Below are positions 25,301-27,242 of a DNA stretch of 27,242 bases, piece after piece (position 1 is the first letter of the stretch; each line of letters starts with the position of its first letter). A program made the translations under genes and the position numbers. Where the stretch lies: assembly GCA_002717185.1 (NCBI GenBank), contig PBDC01000026.1, forward strand, positions 1 through 27,242, read 5' to 3'. Origin of the DNA: Rhodospirillaceae bacterium (lineage in GTDB: Bacteria; Pseudomonadota; Alphaproteobacteria; UBA8366; GCA-2717185). Below the pieces are notes generated by a model. It was given only the letters and a program-made list of their open reading frames with translations, was not told where the DNA came from and ran no database searches.

Positions 25301-26758
25301 ATGTTGCTCAGCAGGCTCTTTTGCCTCAGGGGTCACCGCTCCTTCGTCTGGCGGACGTTCACCTTCTTCTGGTGGGGCCACACCCTCACCGGGGGAACGT
25401 TCGCCTTCGCCAGGCGATGCCTCTCCTTCGCCGGGCTGGCCCTCTCCTTCACCCGGCCGGCCCTCACCCTCTGGTGGTGCCTCTCCTTCGCCCGGCTGGC
25501 CCTCACCCTCTGGTGGTGCCTCTCCTTCACCCGGCTGGCCCTCACTCTCTGGCGGTGCCTCTCCTTCGCCCGGCCGGCCCTCACCCTCTGGTGGCGCCTC
25601 TCCTTCGCCCGGCTGGCCCTCGCCCTCTGGCGGCACCTCTCCTTCGCCCGGCTGGCCCTCACCCTCTTCCTCTACGCCTTCGCCCTGTTGTTCGGTGTTC
25701 TCTCCTTCGCCCTCACCAGCCTCGCCCTCTTTTTCACCCTCCTTCTCTCCAGATCCCTCTTCCGCATCCCCCTTTGCTGCCGGTCCAGCCTCATCATCGC
25801 TTTTGTTTTGCTGCTGCTGTTGCGTGTTCGTCGTGGGAGGCAGGACGTTCTGGATCTTGCCGTACAGGTTTTGTAACTGGTTGGCCGGTAACACGACCGG
25901 CACCGGCGGCGCTGTAAAGGCGCTGCTCAGGCTTGTTGTCTGAAAGGGTACCGACATGATCTGCGTGCCGGCAGAGTTGCTGACCGCGATCTGACCAACA
26001 CCGCCACCCGCGTCAGGAAGAAGCGTAATCGTATTCGCTGAACCCTCCGCTGCTGCTTTACCGGCAACGGTCGTGCCGCGAATACCAATAGTCGCAACCG
26101 GTGTGGTGACCTGCATCGCATCGTCGCCAACCTTCGCAATCTGGCCAGAGACAAACGAGAAGACACCGTTGACGACGCTGAAGCTACTTTGCCCGCTATT
26201 GCCGCTGGGGTCATATATCAGTTCATCGATAACAAGCCGGCCGCTTTCACCGAGTGCAAAGCTTGTGTCGTCTACAAACTTTATGCCGACGTTTGCGTTG
26301 GCCTCGGTCTTCACAATATCGCCGACAAAAACCTTTGAACCCTTCTCAGCCTGGACCGTACTGCCATCTGTTCGCGTTAGTTGCACTGCTCCTTCAAGAG
26401 ATTCAATGACACCAACCGAAGGGACGGACACGCCCTGAGCAAGCTGTGCAAACTGGCCCGGCGTAATAGGTCCAGCCAGCTTCAAGGCAAGGGCACCTCC
26501 GATGACTGACGTGCCATCGGCATTTAACAAATCCGGTGCTGTTTCAAAGGTAAAATAGTCTTTAACAAGAACTTCTATGCCATCGCCAGACAGCGATAGA
26601 TCAGGACCAAACTGGCTATATTCTGCAGATAAAAGAAAGTCACCGTTCGGAACCCGAACGTAATCTTCAGCAACATCCAGAACTACAGGCTTATGCCCAC
26701 CAAACACATCGTTGGTATGACCCGTCAGATACTCCAGTTCCTGATGGGTAAGCGCCAT
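22316..26758 (-). CDS. Giant FecR-domain / RTX calcium-binding protein, probable type I secretion substrate
   Basis: This 1480-residue acidic protein has no Sec signal and sits inside a T1SS operon. Residues 1-110 form a compact domain (VLDVAEDYVRVPNGDFLL, SQFGPDLSLSGDG), and 114-235 are a FecR domain ending in TTPVATIGIRGTTVAGK. Residues 300-480 are a Glu/Gly/Pro-rich low-complexity stretch built largely of a 13-residue repeat (EGEGQPGEGEAPP). Residues 505-700 carry Ala-rich repeats of the form ALxxGASxxEAF. From about 855 onward there are RTX-like motifs such as GGNGNDIIN, AGPGDDTIV and GGAGDDSFV, which bind Ca2+ outside the cell, in beta-rich surroundings. The C-terminus should hold the secretion signal. 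A surface adhesin, biofilm or S-layer-like role is plausible. The ribosome site AAGGGA overlaps the TolC stop. The 5' quarter is clearly GC-richer than the rest. Confidence 0.9.
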   Translation of the reverse strand: MALTHQELEYLTGHTNDVFGGHKPVVLDVAEDYVRVPNGDFLLSAEYSQFGPDLSLSGDGIEVLVKDYFTFETAPDLLNADGTSVIGGALALKLAGPITPGQFAQLAQGVSVPSVGVIESLEGAVQLTRTDGSTVQAEKGSKVFVGDIVKTEANANVGIKFVDDTSFALGESGRLVIDELIYDPSGNSGQSSFSVVNGVFSFVSGQIAKVGDDAMQVTTPVATIGIRGTTVAGKAAAEGSANTITLLPDAGGGVGQIAVSNSAGTQIMSVPFQTTSLSSAFTAPPVPVVLPANQLQNLYGKIQNVLPPTTNTQQQQQNKSDDEAGPAAKGDAEEGSGEKEGEKEGEAGEGEGENTEQQGEGVEEEGEGQPGEGEVPPEGEGQPGEGEAPPEGEGRPGEGEAPPESEGQPGEGEAPPEGEGQPGEGEAPPEGEGRPGEGEGQPGEGEASPGEGERSPGEGVAPPEEGERPPDEGAVTPEAKEPAEQHSGSSEGAQQSDNQDENNSRQENETEQPDRYENARDAFDEARSGGLSEAQAFEKAASAIGTTDEEKQLAEAVYQKALDEGADPREAMFQAEDAVRDEFDQNRNYSPLIGETGKALEAAIAKGASAEDAIKQQISGPNVTQQDIRIVEEAAFRSLDNVFRSNDASGLAFILESTGSSGSLGENTFREALLSGASIDEAFGAAFEANLNANARNNSGVEDFIAADIFLQGFDPGLRASSLILETIQEAAIQTFASEGTIADFTEIINLTDANDNAVSSLNSDTSFFATQGVSLNGIDRIDGVDGTDELTINNLSDILLIGNFVSPVNAIQTFFYSTEDGNLTGSIGAENIDQFFFGDSSGFNQRLTIPDGGGQGAVIVGDDGNDILNINGDGTAAPELTFGTLTLDVDSQEFFGAILFGGNGADQITSPNRPDIQMLLFGGNGNDIINATTADEIIQAGPGDDTIVVSSPDGLISTISDLGTDDISGGTNGSQGDTLQIGTSSTQTGLTFIQQNDDVFVGISGFENLDVFTSNTIFQGSNEIFVALNNITTTSGATDVTLKSFGNVLNLSTTNVSSGISRLEANADDFGGGVTLIDASDNIGRTLVGTADIDTLSGIGGNDIFLMGLGRDVLSGGAGDDSFVINTGQDISDGLFLSGGDGTDRLVVNSTEITNLSFPINTTSFATLEIIDLSGGSTEGVSMTIAGRQINLIPQLIGNGTADILNVFSDDYDARDVTTNGIEQINLTQTVNSDPVLPNRTGQTLLLDGGSSNISGLKSFNATANPNNETDDSIEIFNEFDFSGIEINNFQEVILRSGDTDLTIGADETTRFNGTKIRFFEFGNGPTPDIFDYKSDLVGGNGTTSGNAASDTLLLNNVTTKSVDFITSSSSAVIDIEFSELPIDLSTASENEIVAQEKSLLESSNQLTNLTGTANPVSQGNDGTDALLILYEENLPGRDGVIMKYKETDGDASFDNELSVFAIFEDVGESITFANGNIV
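25442..25675 (-). repeat. 39-bp tandem repeat (minisatellite) inside the RTX gene
   Basis: Five full 39-base units start at 25442, 25481, 25520, 25559 and 25598. A diverged sixth (25637-25675) and partial copies on the 25380-25441 side extend the array. Each unit encodes 13 residues (consensus EGEGQPGEGEAPP), with Q/R and G/S variants between units. Because 39 is a multiple of three, copy-number change keeps the reading frame, so the length of this linker can vary between strains. Confidence 0.9.
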
Positions 26759-26768
26759 AAATATTCCC

Positions 26769-27242
26769 TTACCTTGGTACCTTAACCTTATCCAAGGTCA
26801 ATATGCCTATCGCTGACAGCATATTGTAGGCAGATATTAAGAGTTGGCCTCTTGCTGTAGACGCGTCTGACCTTGCATTAATAAGTGCCGTTTCTCCTGA
26901 CAAGATGTCTATAAGAGAACGCTTTCCGAGTTTTCTTTCCTTTCTTGCTAACTCTAAAAATGCCTTTGAGATAGATGCTTGCGATTTCAAAGCTTCCGCA
27001 TTGCTTTTTTGAGTAATATATTGATCGTATCCATTGCTTACAGATTCAATAACTAATTTTTTAGCGTCATAATATTGTTTATCGCTCGTTTTGAAGTTAC
27101 TCTTTGCTGCATTAAAATTGTTTATACTAGATAAGCCTAGATTGAAATTGTACGACAGTTGTAACCTTAGATTTGATTCTTTTGCATAACCCTGGGTGCC
27201 GGCAAGATTAGATTTGTATTTTTGTTCCGCAATAAGATCAAT
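26769..27242 (-). CDS. TolC-family outer membrane channel protein (partial, 3' end)
   Basis: An open minus-strand frame enters at the window end and stops at 26769, giving the last 157 residues of an outer-membrane efflux/secretion protein. NLRLQLSYNFNLGL followed by INNFNAAKSNFKTSD resembles the family's second beta-strand and helix repeat. ELARKERKLGKRSLIDILSGETALINAR with AYNMLSAIGIL matches the closing part of TolC proteins (the fixed G-x-RS-x-x-D-x-L segment). It is the first visible gene of the T1SS operon; the RTX gene begins 10 bases after its stop, with its ribosome site overlapping the stop codon. Its start lies beyond the window. Confidence 0.88.
   Translation of the reverse strand: MDLIAEQKYKSNLAGTQGYAKESNLRLQLSYNFNLGLSSINNFNAAKSNFKTSDKQYYDAKKLVIESVSNGYDQYITQKSNAEALKSQASISKAFLELARKERKLGKRSLIDILSGETALINARSDASTARGQLLISAYNMLSAIGILTLDKVKVPR

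Noticed and set aside
25442..25675. Possible CRISPR array
   Set aside because: The units are contiguous with no spacers, and they encode an in-frame acidic repeat in a long gene.
25301..25917. Long plus-strand frames opposite the RTX linker
   Set aside because: The 39-base repeat is a multiple of three and GC-rich, so several frames stay open; they are low-complexity shadows.

Overview
The window looks like part of a proteobacterial chromosome, most likely an alphaproteobacterium. The basis is gene content: a tripartite tricarboxylate transporter (TTT), MmgE/PrpD, TauD and luciferase-like catabolic genes, and a FecR-RTX protein with its own type I secretion system. No taxonomic marker was available, so this is an inference. 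GC content is moderate, with an obvious AT-rich stretch from about 19.3 kb to the end, apart from one GC-richer block at about 25.3-26.7 kb.

Region 1 (1-9150) is a cell-surface polysaccharide or glycolipid locus made of two converging operons. On the plus strand are a GT4 glycosyltransferase, an AsnB-type amidotransferase, a SAM methyltransferase that starts inside the asnB stop codon, and a GT-C-like polytopic membrane protein. On the minus strand, in transcription order, are an O-antigen-ligase-like polymerase/ligase, a membrane-anchored alpha/beta hydrolase (4-base overlap) and a second GT-C-like membrane protein split by a frameshift in a run of nine A's. The two GT-C-like genes overlap tail to tail by 108 bases.

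Region 2 (9474-17740) is a catabolic/transport cluster. It holds an SDR dehydrogenase followed by an unrecognised 82-residue protein, a TctC-type periplasmic binding protein with a clear terminator, a convergent fused TctA-TctB permease, a badly degraded MmgE/PrpD pseudogene, a TauD/TfdA dioxygenase with a luciferase-like flavin monooxygenase just upstream in the same operon, and a divergent dienelactone-hydrolase-family gene. Together they suggest uptake and oxidation or hydrolysis of an organic acid whose identity the sequence does not reveal.

Region 3 (17820-27242) begins with a UPF0104/LPG-synthase-type flippase-like membrane protein and tRNA-Thr(CGT). A complete type I secretion operon follows on the minus strand: a TolC-family outer-membrane protein (cut by the window end), a 1480-residue FecR-domain/RTX protein with a 39-bp minisatellite and an Ala-rich repeat segment, an ABC exporter, and a HlyD-family adaptor. 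The exporter is the most unusual gene in the window. Its Walker A and Q-loop are intact, but the signature motif, the catalytic glutamate and the switch histidine are all replaced.
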